A stretch of 64,000 nucleotides of DNA, taken from contig CM041293.1 in assembly GCA_023052935.1 (NCBI GenBank), positions 152,581,474 through 152,645,473 on the forward strand, in the 5' to 3' direction. The notes under the pieces were generated by a model, which saw nothing but the letters and a program-made list of their open reading frames with translations, had not been told where the DNA came from and did no database searches. The DNA is from Piezodorus guildinii (taxonomy: Eukaryota; Arthropoda; Insecta; Hemiptera; Pentatomidae). The translations under genes were made by a program, and so were the position numbers. Of the stretch, positions 46,392 to 56,904 are shown in pieces (position 1 is the stretch's first letter; the number at the start of each line of letters is the position of its first letter).

Positions 46392-47072
46392 TTCGTCGTA
46401 AACCTACGACATCCTGCCCTACAGTGTCCTTTAATAATATTCCGCAAGTCCCGGTTGAACAGATTCGCTATCTAGGACTCCTACTTGACAAACGACTAAC
46501 TTTGAATCCCCATACAAGACTGAAACGACAAGAAACTGCCCAACGCTTTCGCTTACTTCAACACTTACTGGACAGACACTCTAACCTTCCACTTAACTAC
46601 AAAAGGCTCATCTATATTATCATCATAAGGCCTATCTGGACGTACGGAGTTGAGCTTTTGGGCACTACTAAACCATCGAATTCTTCCCGTATCCAATCCT
46701 TACAATCCAAAATCCTTCGTAAAATCCTCAACGCTCCTTTCTTTGTCACAAATAAAATCATCCATAAAGACCTTAATGTCCCATACGTTACTTATTTGGC
46801 CCGTACGAGGTATCATTCCTTTCATGACAAACTCCATTCCCACATTAACCCACTAGTGTCAATCTTTGCTTTCTCTTACATTCCTTACAATCCTCCGAGG
46901 CGTCTAAAAAGAAGATGGCCTCGAGACCTTCTAGTGTAGATTACATAGTGGAGTGTTGCCAATGGGCATATTCTCTTCATGTCTTTTCATGTATATTATC
47001 TATATTATGAGCTAATTTACTTGATGTATTTACTAATACAGTTGTAAATTTCAATAAATTAATAAATAAAAA
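46392..47072 (+). mobile_element. Jockey-B, 5'-truncated copy with intact C-terminal frame and TSD
   Basis: Frame 46,424-46,939 is open to its natural stop: SFNNIPQVPVEQIRYLGLLL, DKRLTLNPHTRLKRQETAQR, IIRPIWTYGVELLG, NSSRIQSLQSKILRKILNAP and RRLKRRWPRDLLV. This is the reverse transcriptase thumb and C-terminal region without the active site. The 3' UTR and A-rich tail follow. The perfect 12-bp duplication AAACTTTTGTCC sits at 46,380-46,391 and 47,073-47,084. About 85-90 percent identical by eye to 52,204-52,887. Confidence 0.92.
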
Positions 47073-47094
47073 AAACTTTTGTCCAACTAAATTG

Positions 47095-47215
47095 GTGATT
47101 TTGCCCACTGTGCGTCGGTACATAATTACAATAACTATTACCTGTTATTGTATCTGTGTTTTTTATGACCGCACCCCCAACCATCTTCCTTATCAAATTT
47201 TATTAATTAAAGTTA
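47095..47215 (+). mobile_element. Penelope-like end fragment
   Basis: Contains CGTCGGTACATAATTACAATAA (the segment that follows the hammerhead-like core elsewhere) and TTTTTTATGACCGCACCCCC then AACCATCTTCCTTATC, as at 51,240-51,318. The core itself is truncated. Confidence 0.62.
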
Positions 47216-48016
47216 ACTCAGGTATCAGCAGTGTAAGGCTACCCAAATCTCTTCCGCTAGGCGCACCCTAAACAGTAAAGGATGCTTAAGACCGCAGGAA
47301 AAAAAAAGCTGCTGCTAATGTGGCCTGGACCATGGGCCTAATGGTAAGCTATGGAGCCATTGCCAAGTTACACGGCCACAACAAGCAGCCCTATTTATTG
47401 GCCCACCACCGGCTTAGCAGGCGGTATACTTCACTTAAACGGATCCCGCAGTTGCCTGCTTCATCCTACCCCTATCGTTAGTCTAACGGAATCGCTTCTG
47501 CCCACTTCCTACCGATGAATAAATATCAGTAACCCCAGGGTTCTTGTCCGGAATTTCCCCTTTCCCCAAAGCTTCCCTTCCCAAAGTAAAGTGATATGAA
47601 ACAACCAATCGGAATCGAACACTTGTGGTTTTATTTGGATTATACAATAAACTAGTGGACCCGCCCTTCTGCACACGGGTGAATTAGAATGAGGTGTCAT
47701 TTATGCTTAAAAAATCTCCACCTGACCGATTTAGAGTTTATCGTTTTAGGAAGTTTAGTGTATCTTAACGAAAAGTACAATGAGCAAGAAAATCTGTTTA
47801 TTTTATAACCTCTATTCATTATTATATTTAATCATCGGAAGAAACGGAAAACACAAATCAAAATTTTAATATTCTGTTGTGATTTATTTACATTGACACG
47901 GTGTCAATATGAGAACAATAAATTCTAGACACGCAGTTTGAACTTAATTGTTTATTTATTTACTGAACCTCGAGATCCTGCTTAAAACTTCAATTATCAA
48001 CAGTCGAGAATTAACA
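47216..48016. other. Unassigned, with a GC-rich 480-base block
   Basis: 47,225-47,690 is clearly GC-richer than the surroundings and single-copy here. 47,675-47,760 (GAATTAGAATGAGGTGTCATTTATGCTT-type) resembles 53,375-53,450, so at least that part is a diverged repeat. No convincing coding frame. Confidence 0.4.
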
Positions 48017-48034
48017 GTGTGTGTGTGTGTGTGA

Positions 48035-48088
<54 letters not shown>
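48017..48088. repeat. (GT)n(AT)n compound microsatellite
   Basis: About 20 bases of GT followed by about 50 bases of AT. Confidence 0.97.
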
Positions 48089-48691
48089 CTTATGCGTTGT
48101 CCGAAAAATAAACTTAAAAAAATAATGAAAGGGGCATAAACAACACGCTTGATGGCTATTCAAAAACTAACTTTATTTGGTCTTTTAATCCTCTACATAT
48201 ACATTTCTATTGTTTACAAGAGGTGGTTTGGAATTAAGACTGATAGTCTACCTTATCAGTCCTTAACTTATATATATAAATATATATACTATTTTTTTCT
48301 ATTTTTATTTCATTCAATAATAGACGAAGGATGCTCAAGATTTTAGCACAGAAATTGGCCCCAGACCAAACTCTTTTGTCATATTTTACAAAAGGTCTCT
48401 GAGCCTCAGTCATTTCGACCAACAAGGAGGATTATAGGAATTGGATTGGACCAGAGGATTCGGATGATTAGAAATGTTCGGAAAGAGGAAAAAAAAAATT
48501 GGATAAGTACGTCGGACAAAGAACAGCGGCACAATATGACATATATTCAGAGAACTAGAGCTCCTTCATAGATTTTAATATTAATTAATTTTCAAATTCT
48601 CTAGCATACTAAATTATATTGCGAGTATAGTTTTTAATTAAATTCATATAAAATATCGATATTAAGAAAAATTAAAATTAAAACAACGCTG
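48089..48691. other. Unassigned AT-rich sequence
   Basis: No recognised gene or repeat. Confidence 0.4.
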
Positions 48692-49910
48692 CAAATTATT
48701 ACGCAATGGTTTATTATTTCCAAATAACAATATTAGGGTATAACTGTTAATAATGCTGTAGATGGGCAATTAAGTGATATAAAAAGCAATAAATAATTCC
48801 AAGGAAAATGACTGATCATTTCAAAACGCTTTATCTCTACAGGTTCTTAACCAATTTCAATGATTCTTTTTTTTTATTTTGTATTAAATTTAATTTTCCA
48901 TGAAATAGCACGAAAACTTTGTTTGGTAATTATTTATTTTCTAATTAGGAGAAACGGATTTTTTTAATCCTCATTCTGGTTCTACGCATCTTAAAATGAA
49001 GGTCCTCAAACTTTAAAGGAGGATTTTTTTTGGTCGAGTACAAAGCTACATTATTATTATTTTTTTCAACATTTTCTTGTTATTTACAACTGTACACATA
49101 ATATATACAACAAGTAAATGGGCTAATTTACACTTATGGGTGTGATAATGTCTAGTGAAGAAACTACCCAGTGGTAGCACTTCAATGTCAATTTAATTAA
49201 AGTAGGTCTCGAGGCCATCGTCTTTTCAATCGCCTCGGAGGGTTGTCAGGAATAGATGGGAATGATGAGTTGCGTACAAGAGGATTCATGTGGGTTGGGA
49301 GTTTAGAATGAAAAGAGGCATATCTCTTTCGGGCTAGTTCTGCGAGAAATGGGATATTTAGGTCATTATGAATGATTTTATTCGTAACGAAATAAGGAGC
49401 ATTTAGGATTTTGTGAAGGATTTTGGATTGTAAGGATTGAATGCGAGAGGAATTAGATGGTTTAGTAGAGCCCCAAAGCTCGATTCCATATGTCCAGATG
49501 GGTCTGATGATGGTAACATAAATGAGCTTTTTGTAATAAATTGGAAGTTTTGAAGGTTTGTCTAGTAGTGTTCAAAGTGTTGTAGTAGTCGGTATCTACG
49601 GGCAGTTTCTTGTCGTTTAAGTCGCGTATGGGGATTCCATGTAAGACGTTTTGTCAAGATGGAGTCCTAGGTAACGGATTTGTTCAAAAGGTATGAGTGG
49701 GGTATCATTAAAGGATACAGTGGGGCAGAAAGTCATCGGTTTAAGCTACATTATTGAAAATGATAAACTAAAAGCATTTATACTGCAGTACTATTTCATA
49801 TTCTTCCTTTTGATTTTAATTTAAATATTTTTTTTAAACACTGATAAAATTTGTCTCCATATCTAAAAATAACTGAGTTATTGAATTACATCACATTTAA
49901 TTGGCCGCTA
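48692..49910 (+). repeat. Repeat B copy, split by a Jockey-B insertion
   Basis: Aligns with 7,376-7,645 up to GGTCGAGTACAAAGCTACATTATT (49,034-49,055), is interrupted by the LINE at 49,056-49,742, and resumes at AAGCTACATTATTGAAAATGATAAAC. The resumed sequence includes AATAACTGAGTTATTGAATTACATCACATTTAAT, also seen in later blocks near 51,770 and 51,900. Confidence 0.65.
49056..49742 (-). mobile_element. Jockey-B, 5'-truncated copy with TSD
   Basis: Minus-strand coding for VSFNDTPLIPFEQIRYLGL, then a frameshift, LKRQETARRYRLLQ, TIIRPIWTYGIELWGSTKP, IQSLQSKILHKILNAPYFVT and LKRRWPRDL. The low end is the 3' UTR with an A/T-rich tail (TATTATTTTTTTCAAC). The duplication AAGCTACATTATT lies at 49,043-49,055 and 49,743-49,755. 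The 5' end begins within about 10 bases of the truncation point of the other two Jockey-B copies. Confidence 0.9.
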
Positions 49911-51000
49911 ATCTAAAAATAATCAGCTGATATCAATGTCTAGGTTTTAGGATCGTTGTTGCATGCCCTAGTATTTTTGTGGCGGAATTTAAAAAAAATT
50001 GGATCAGTAGTGTCAGAGAAATGCCACGGAAGGGGCACAGTGGGGCCGAATGCCCAAAAAGCGGAAACAATTCAATATCTCCAAAAAGGATTAACATAGA
50101 AGCATGGGATTGGTCTTATCCGACTCAGAATAGAAAAATACATCCAGTAGACGGTCTTGTCACCATTGTAGAAATGTTTTCCTAGTCAAGTTCAGGGTGA
50201 TTTCGTCGAAGAAATACGTCGAAGTTTGTTCCACCGCACAAGCACTCACACAAATCGCGGTATTAAGTAATTTGGATAAAGCTCATGGCTAGACAACGTC
50301 AGCAACTAGACTGAACTGGAATTATTATCTGAGCCAATTGGGTAAATAAAATAGTGCAATAATCAAAGGGGTACTCTAATTCTTTGTTTTCTTTGCGGTG
50401 TTATGATCGGATAGGCAGATAAAGGCAGATGATTTTTGTTTTAATCTTTATTCTAACACGTCTATTTTGAGAAAATACCTTCACCATCCTGGAGGAAGGC
50501 GAATCTTTTTTTGTTGCACTACCTTTTCAAAATGTTGACGGTAGTTCCCAACTTTGGTCTGGTTATGTGATCAAAAATATTTTTTTGACCAAATCATCTT
50601 ATGTGTGGCATATTTAAACATCCTAGAACAGTAATAAAACATTAGAATTATTTCACTATTTTTCCCAGTTATATAGCAAAAAACTCTGAAAGTTAGGTGT
50701 AATTTAAGCAAAACTTCCACTATCTTGAATTTAAGCCTCAATAAATGGGGCTAAACATTAGTCTGGATGAAATTTGTGCTTTATCTTAATTCAGTGGCTA
50801 ATGTAAAATATAAAAACGAGCCAGATGATCAAAATCAAGAATTTCGAAAAATCGATTTTTTTCCACACTTGCCGCACTGTGCGGCGTAAGGCGTTCAAAC
50901 GGATTTTTTTGTATTCATTATTCGTGTTCTATGCATCTTGAATCCTCACAATTTAAAGACGGTTAATTTTTTTTTTCGTTCATTTCAAATGTTCATTATT
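49911..51000. other. Unassigned sequence
   Basis: A 68-codon plus-strand frame (49,979-50,185) and some less AT-rich patches without recognisable motif. Around 50,870-50,970 short blocks (GGATTTTTTTGTATTCATTATTCG, TCTATGCATCTTGAATCC) recur at 48,955 and 51,530, so part of this is old repeat. Confidence 0.4.
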
Positions 51001-51150
51001 AAAAATACTAGGGTATAATTATTTATATTGCTGTTTAAAGGTAATAAACTAATATAAAAAGCTATAAAAAATTCAGATGAGGAAGATGGTTGGGGGTGCG
51101 GTCATAAATTAAAAACACACAATTAAAAATAAGCGTTATTTTAATTATGT

Positions 51151-51190
51151 GCCGACGTTTCGGCCTACAATGTGGGCCTTCATCAGGGCT
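51151..51190 (-). ncRNA. Hammerhead-like ribozyme motif (left arm)
   Basis: In sense: AGCC, CTGATGA, A, stem II GGCC/GGCC with a 9-base loop, GAAAC, GTC, GGC. Stem I pairs GCC with GGC perfectly. ACGT after GAA is self-complementary, which allows pairing between two RNA molecules in place of a long stem III. Confidence 0.58.
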
Positions 51191-51203
51191 AAAACATCAA
51201 ACG

Positions 51204-51244
51204 CTGATGAAGGCCCACATTGTAGGCCGAAACGTCGGTACATA
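51204..51244 (+). ncRNA. Hammerhead-like ribozyme motif (right arm)
   Basis: Same core as the left arm, opposite strand. The 5' stem I strand comes from the spacer here (ACG rather than AGCC), so stem I is lost and this copy is less likely to fold. Confidence 0.5.
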
Positions 51245-52203
51245 ATTAAAATAACGCTTATTTTTAATTGTGTGTTTTTAATTTATGACCGCACCCCCAA
51301 CCATCTTCCTCATCTAATTTCTCTACGGTCAACAAAACTCCATCATTATAAAAAATTCAAAGTAAATGATCTCTCACCATCGTTGATATCAAAACTGGCC
51401 TCTGCTAGTTCTAAACCAATTTCAATAATTGTTTTTTTCGTTATGTAGAAAATTTAATTCTCCTTCGAATATCACTAACAACTATATAAAAAAATATTAA
51501 GTATTTATTTCTTTGGAAAGAGGACAAACGGATTTTTTGTATTCGTTATTCGGATTCTACGTTTATGAAAACTAAGCTCTATACTTTATAGAGAGGGGGG
51601 AGGGGTGGTAATTTTTATTTGGTTTATTGCAAAAGTTCATTATTAGAAATAATAAAATAAAACTACTTATACTAAACTGAATTTTAGTATATCATATATA
51701 GTATATATTCATTACTGATCAAATGAAATTTTCTAATTCCGGAACATCTTTCATTTTTTCTCTATCATAAATAATAACTGAGCTATCAGGGAATCAAATC
51801 TCGCATCAGTCGTGGCATGACCATGTAAGATTATTTTATTTTTATTTTTTCATCGCGGAGACATGATCTTGAAAAGCTTTTGGATTTTTCTCTGTCTTCA
51901 ATAATAACCGAGTTTTAGGGGAATTATGTCTCTTTCAATTTATGACTTCATATATATCTTAAAATATAATTGAATTATGGGCGTATATACAAGTGACATT
52001 TAATTTTTTTTTTTTTTTTCAGTTTTATAATATTTAGAGGTGTAATGATTCTAAAACTATATAGATTACGTCCTGTATCTTCGAAAATAATTAAATTCAA
52101 GCGTATAGGTATATAGGTAAGATTTCAATGGATTTTTTTTTTTTATTCTTCGCGGTTAAATATATTCTGATTCTTAAATTCAATACAATTTTTTCCCTAT
52201 CTT

Positions 52204-52887
52204 TTTTTTTATTTATTAATTTATTGAAATTTACAACTGTATTAGTAAATACATCAAGTAAATTGGCTCATAATATAGATAATATACATGAAAAGACATG
52301 AAGAGAATATGCCCATTGGCAACACTCCACAAGGTAATCTACACTAGAAGGTCTCGAGGCCATCTTCTTTTCAGACCCTTCGGAGGATTGTCAGGAATGG
52401 TAGATGTAGCTAGGATTGAAACTAGTGGGTTCATGTGGGAGTGGAGTTTGTCATGGAAGGAATGATACCTCGTACGGGCCAAATCAGCAACATATGGGAC
52501 ATTAAGGTCTTTATGGATGAGTTTGTTGGTGACAAAATAAGGAGCATTGAGGATTTTTCGAAGGATTTTGGATTGTAGGGATTGAATACGGGAAGAATTT
52601 GATGGTTTAGTAGAGCCCCAAAACTCAACTCCGTACGTCCAGATAGGCCTTATGATGGTAATATAGATGAGCCTTCTGTAGTTAAGTGGGAGGTTAGAGC
52701 GTCTGTCCAGTAAGTGTTGAAGTAAGCGAAAGCGTTGGACAGTTTCATGTCTTTTCAGTGTTGTGTGCGGATTCCAAGTTAGTCGTTTGTCAGTTAGGAG
52801 TCCTAGATAGCGATTCTGTTCAACCGGGACTAGCGGAATATTATTAAAGGACACTGTAGGGCAGGATGTCGTAGGTTTACGACCTTT
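52204..52887 (-). mobile_element. Jockey-B, 5'-truncated copy with intact C-terminal frame
   Basis: Minus-strand frame 52,854-52,339: SFNNIPLVPVEQNRYLGLLT, DKRLTWNPHTTLKRHETVQR, SSRIQSLQSKILRKILNAPY, KGLKRRWPRDLLV, stop. The low end is the 3' UTR with T-rich (tail) sequence. The duplication CCTATCTT is exact at 52,196-52,203 and 52,888-52,895, and TTYCCTATCTT with one mismatch. Sister of the copy at 46,392. Confidence 0.9.
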
Positions 52888-53040
52888 CCTATCTTAATAA
52901 AAAGAAACTGAGTTAGAGGCGTTAAAGGCCAAATGACAATTATTTTTTATTTTAAATAATTATTCGTGGTTTATTATAAAGGTGTCGATTACAAAGGTTC
53001 ATTATTGAAAATAATATACCAAAATTAATTTCAAAGACCA
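52888..53040 (+). repeat. Repeat B, terminal block
   Basis: GGTGTCGATTACAAAGGTTCATTATTGAAAATAATA matches the block at 7,580-7,620. It continues the Repeat B stretch interrupted by Jockey-B. Confidence 0.55.
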
Positions 53041-53669
53041 ATGGTTACTGATCAAGCATAATCCAGCGATGAAAAGTATTTCAATGAACTACTGTTTATT
53101 GCTGATTCCTTTCCAGCCAGTGATCACTAGTTTGAAACTAATTAGACAGCCTAACTATGTTAGTACCTTTGAGATTGTCTACAGTCAAAGCCAAGCGTTC
53201 TGGGAACCTACATATGAAGTTTACTAGTTTGACTGCATGCACTGTTTATCAACGACTGTTTTGGCACAATAAGGATCAGAGGCCATGTCATGCAGAAGAA
53301 TGATCTTGCAACTGAAAAATGAAAGTTATGTGTAGTTAAGTGTTGTGTAGGTAGTTTATTATAACTTTGCTCCTGTTCAATTATAATGTGGTGTTATTTA
53401 TGTTTAAAATTGCACTGCTTGACTTAGAGTTTATCGTAGGATCGTGAAATCGCGAGTTGATTAGATAAAATAAATTATATAAACATGGTGTTTCAGAGTT
53501 AAGTGACCAGACTTCAGAATTGATTAAAGGAAATTAAAATAAAAAAATAAGATGAATCCAGAAATGCAAAGTTAAGGAGCTTTTGTCAAAAATCTGTGTT
53601 TTTCTGGCATATTTTTTTATTTTTATTTTGTTCTTCCCTACTCGCCTATGAATAAATGCTGAAAAAAAA
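53041..53669. other. Unassigned sequence
   Basis: Apart from 53,375-53,450, which resembles 47,675-47,760 (TTTAGAGTTTATCGT block), nothing is recognised. Confidence 0.4.
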
Positions 53670-53810
53670 TAATTCTCCCACCATACGCCCTGATGATGAG
53701 CCACAAAGGGGGTCGAAACGTTGGCATACAATAATAGTTGAAACTATTTAGTTGTTTCATTTAATGACCGCCACCCGGACTAATTCCTTCCAGTAACCTC
53801 AGTTTCCTTC
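53670..53810 (+). mobile_element. Penelope-like 3' end fragment
   Basis: Hammerhead-like core, then GGCATACAATAATAGTTGAAAC, TTGTTTCATTTAATGACCGCC and ACCCGGACTAATTCCTTCC. It is the single-copy equivalent of each arm of the foldback at 16,383-17,167. Confidence 0.68.
53686..53727 (+). ncRNA. Hammerhead-like ribozyme motif
   Basis: CTGATGA at 53,690, one T, stem II GAGCC/GGGTC with one G-G mismatch, GAAAC, GTT, GGC. Stem I: GCC before the core (CGCC) pairs with GGC. Confidence 0.5.
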
Positions 53811-54913
53811 CTAAGTAAATAAAAAATATGTTTTAATAAATAATAAAATATACATTGTGCTTTCTTAAAATCTATATTATTAAAATTAATTTAATTTTCA
53901 AATGTCATATTTCTATGCTTATGTGATCGATTATATGATTCTTTTCGATTTTGCTTTACTACGAATTAAATATTGACAGTAAGATCATCATGATTTTGCT
54001 TCCTATATTTAAATCGTTTCATACAAAAAAAAAATGTTTAATAATATTTACAAATATCGATATTTTAGAGTTCAAAGAACTAAGATTCACATCAAATCGA
54101 ATTCATTATAATTACTTTATATATAGTACGAGGTAAGTTCTAAGACATAGTTTATCTAATATGTCTTAACTCATTCATTTGTAACTGGTTTTAATTCAAT
54201 TAAATACTGAAATAAAGTATTGTAAATATTTATATTTTTGTGCCGATATTACGCCGGTATCGATAACATTCACGGAAATTAATATCGTTATTCTATCTCT
54301 AATAAAAAGGTTTCCACAGAACGCATCTCCAGTCAAGAGCATGTTGTAACATTACCATGATTACGAAATCAAAGCATTTACCCCTGCCAAAAATCTAATA
54401 ACGCACCTAAAGAAGTTTTCACTTCAAAACGTATATGAGAGTAAACTGATATAATATCATTTTCCTCCAACGGAGTGAGGCGCTAATTGTATTTGCTGAA
54501 AATGCCACATTTAATTCCATGTAACCCTGGTGCCTCAGAGCTGGCCGTAGCACACTTGGAACAGTTCCCACGAGAGCTAACATGTTACCTGCGTGTTACT
54601 AAGGCAACACTTTGGCTTCCACGTCATTTTAATTAAGCCTAGTACTAACGAGGAAGGTCTTGCACATCCACCCATCACTTCCTTACCAAGGATTAATTTA
54701 TATCCTGATACAAAGCCGCACATGATCAATATTCACGGTGGTATATGCACATACTCTAGTCATTATAAATTTTCCTGTTGAAGTAAGGTGATATGTGGTG
54801 AAATCAGGTTTAAAAGGCCGTCATTTCTAATACCTCAAGTTCCGTGGCTAACAAAACATACGGTGGTTCCGAAACTGTTTGTATCAGGTGCTTGCTAAAG
54901 ATACTCATCCTTC
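53811..54913. other. Unassigned sequence, partly GC-richer
   Basis: 54,310-54,800 is less AT-rich and non-repetitive within the window. A 62-codon frame at 54,593-54,781 has no recognised motif. Could be unique intergenic sequence. Confidence 0.4.
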
Positions 54914-55137
54914 TTAACCTTTAACTGGTGAGGTGAAATTTATAGTCAAAATTTGTGAGGTGAGGTCTCTCAGACCCTAGACCTCATTTTCCCCCTTAAA
55001 TCCTGAAACATCTAGGATTGTTTATTCTTGTAAAATACGTTAATTTAACCTATTTTCATTAGGTACCATACAAAAGGATGCTTGTAAAATTTAATGAATA
55101 AGATTAGCTGATTTATATCTTCACCACTTTTAGTAAA

Positions 55138-55472
55138 AATTAATGCACTACGTTTCGGCTAAAATGCCATCATCAGGAGCAAAGGAACAGATTTATCTGT
55201 AAGTACAACATATTGTCATCAATCAAAAATAATCAATCTAACATTTTTTAAAATTATAAAACGATACAAAGGTATAATAAAAAATAAAATTTATACAGTT
55301 AAAATTGTTAGTAATCTATAAGATTAACATTAAATTGCTAAAAATCTATCGATAACAATTAAAACATTAAAAACAAGAGTTTACACCTTACTTATAAAAT
55401 TTAAATCAGACTTATATTAAATATTAAATACATTTTATTAATTCTTTTTCCTTTTTTTTCAATGTTATATTC
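55138..55472 (-). mobile_element. Penelope-like fragment inside piggyBac
   Basis: Carries a hammerhead-like core of the GGC/GCC subtype at its edge followed by 300 bases of AT-rich sequence. Part of it (AATTTATACAGTTAAAATTGTTAGTAATCTATA, 55,288-55,320) recurs at about 55,945-55,995 with changes. Outer boundary uncertain. Confidence 0.5.
55145..55180 (-). ncRNA. Hammerhead-like ribozyme motif
   Basis: In sense: GCTC, CTGATGA, T, stem II GGC/GCC (loop ATTTTA), GAAAC, GTA, GTGC. Stem I GCTC/GTGC has one mismatch. Confidence 0.5.
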
Positions 55473-55485
55473 TAAGCAATTAAAA

Positions 55486-55846
55486 AAAATAAAAAATAAA
55501 AAAAAAAAATAAAAAAAAAAAATAAATAAAAAAAAAAAAAACCTGTACCACTACAACCCATGAAGGGTCTTGGCTTAGTACATATAGAGATTCGTACTGT
55601 TCTAGGCCAACGCAGTGCAATGAGGTGATTATGCCTTAATCACGCTCAGCCGCCAGGTTTTTTCCCCAATTAATTTGGGTACCCACTTTATAGAGGCTGG
55701 GTCTGCCCCAGGAGGGTCTCCATACCCTAGGGTTGCCCCCGACTAAAATTAACAGAATAAATAATATTCTGCCACAGCCGGGATTCGAACCCAGGACCCG
55801 GAGCACAGCAGACTAGTGCTCTATCCACTAGACCACGCCGCTCCCG
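55486..55846 (-). mobile_element. SINE-1, full-length copy with TSD and T-rich tail
   Basis: Duplication TAAGCAATTAAAA at 55,473-55,485 and 55,847-55,859. Read on the minus strand: GGGAGCGGCGTGGTCTAGTG (A box), GTCCTGGGTTCGAATCCCGG (perfect B box), GGGGGCAACCC, GTACCCAAATTAATTGGGG, CAGTACGAATCTC, GTACTAAGCC, and a tail that is almost only T with single As for about 50 bases. The head resembles a tRNA of the Arg/Asp type. Confidence 0.92.
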
Positions 55847-55984
55847 TAAGCAATTAAAACATTTGTAAAATAAAATATAAACAAGTTCTTATCATAAAGT
55901 ATATTATATTTAAAAAACGTAAAATAATAAAAAAAATAAACTTTTATATAGTAAAGAAAGTATGCACAGCTAAAATTATTCACA

Positions 55985-56400
55985 GTCTATAGATATATTA
56001 TATCTATACAAACTATAGTTCCTATCCTTGTTTCTTGGACAAAAATAACATCTCCTTTCCTTCGGAGGGGCCTCCTGGCTAAATGTGTTAGATTCTTCTG
56101 TTTTTTTCCTAATAATGATTGAGCTTTAAGCCGAAGCTCCCAGGGAAGTCTGGGATTTTCTAGCCGCCTGGTCATGTTATCCTTTAACAAGGATGTTCAC
56201 AACTTCTTAATAAAATTAAAAAGGTGCTTAAAATAGCACGATCACGAGACATTTCTTTCAACAAATTGAAAAATATACTTTCAATAAATCCGAACAGTAA
56301 TAGTAAGGTGGGGTCTATAGGACCCCAATAACACTGTCCTAAAGCAATCCCGGATAAAAACTGTCCATAAAAGGATGCTATATTACAATCATGTCGAGAC
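55985..56400 (-). pseudogene. piggyBac transposase remnants
   Basis: The minus-strand frame 56,190-55,987 encodes LKDNMTRRLENPRLPWELRL and KAQSLLGKK, the well-conserved (R)RLENPRLPRELR segment ahead of the C-terminal Cys-rich domain of piggyBac transposases. The expected CxxC cluster is destroyed by a frameshift (DVIFVQETRIGT reading). The frame before it (56,402-56,184) contains EMSRDRAILSTFLIL, comparable to the MSRDRF block of the N-terminal half. The catalytic DDD core between the two is deleted. Confidence 0.75.
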
Positions 56401-56517
56401 AAGAAATGTCAGGTTTTCACAAGCCGATCGGATCAGGCCATGGGGTTCACAAAACTTTAAAGAGGCCCTGGGGTCCTGTAGAACCCACCCTGACAGTTAG
56501 AGGTTAAATCTCAAAAG

Positions 56518-56580
56518 GCGAAAGTCAGGACTCTGGCTGTAGCATCGTCCAATTAGCCAATATAGAATAAATTGAATACA
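56518..56580 (+). mobile_element. SINE-3, 3' end scrap
   Basis: CAGGACTCTGGCTGTAGCATCGTCC, AATTAGCC, then AATAAATTGAATACA. Only the last 60 bases. Confidence 0.55.
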
Positions 56581-56904
56581 ATAGAATAGAAAAGAATTTA
56601 TTTGTTTAAGATTTACATTCTTGTACAAATCAATTCAAATTATAAATCTCTTTAATTGCCAACATGAGTCTAGTTAATAATAAATGTCCATTTATTCGGC
56701 TCTTGAGAAAAACTTGAATAATAATAATTGTAAACTATTTAAATAATACATTTTATCATTTAATTGATACATAATAGAAAAACGACACTGAAATAAAACA
56801 TAAAAAAACAAACAAAAACAATTAACAACTTGAAAAACAAACTGAAAACATTCGCCGTACAATGAAAAATAATAAACAGTTAACCTTAGGTAACTAGACA
56901 CTTA

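Larger units (their letters stand above)
51076..51346. mobile_element. 271-bp Penelope-derived inverted-repeat element with TSD
   Basis: Flanked by the perfect duplication TATAAAAAATTCA (51,063-51,075 and 51,347-51,359) inside Repeat B. It consists of two 112-base arms (51,075-51,186 and 51,204-51,315), inverted with about one mismatch, a 17-base spacer, and a 32-base right extension. Each arm carries one hammerhead-like core followed by AATTAAAATAACGC, AATTGTGTGTTTTTA and CCCCCAACCATCTTCCTCATC. No coding sequence. Near identity of the arms and the perfect duplication indicate recent insertion. Confidence 0.88.
51001..52195 (+). repeat. Repeat B blocks, split by a Penelope-derived element
   Basis: Left part 51,001-51,075 (AGGGTATAATTATTTATATTGCTG, AAAAGCTATAAAAAATTCA), right part from 51,360 (AAGTAAATGATCTCTCACC, TAAACCAATTTCAATAATTG). 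Joining the two reproduces the uninterrupted order at 48,745-48,880. Further blocks with ATAATAACTGAGYTAT-type motifs continue to about 52,100. Confidence 0.6.
54918..56503 (-). mobile_element. piggyBac element, decayed, with TTAA duplication
   Basis: Both ends abut TTAA (54,914-54,917 and 56,504-56,507). Imperfect terminal inverted repeats read CCTTTAACTGGTGAGGTG on the left and CCTCTAACTGTCAGGGTG (reverse complement) on the right. GAGGTCTCTCAGACCC and GGGGTCCTGTAGAACCC motifs lie just inside. It encodes a transposase remnant on the minus strand and was itself invaded by Penelope-type sequence and SINE-1. TTAA duplication and C-C...G-G ends are diagnostic for piggyBac. Confidence 0.85.

Noticed and set aside
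49979..50185. Small protein gene (68 codons)
   Set aside because: No recognised motif, in a region of old repeats, and of a length expected by chance in less AT-rich DNA.
55770..55846. Possible tRNA gene on the minus strand (and 59,164-59,240 on the plus strand)
   Set aside because: Heads of SINE-1 copies with target-site duplications around the whole 300-360-base unit.
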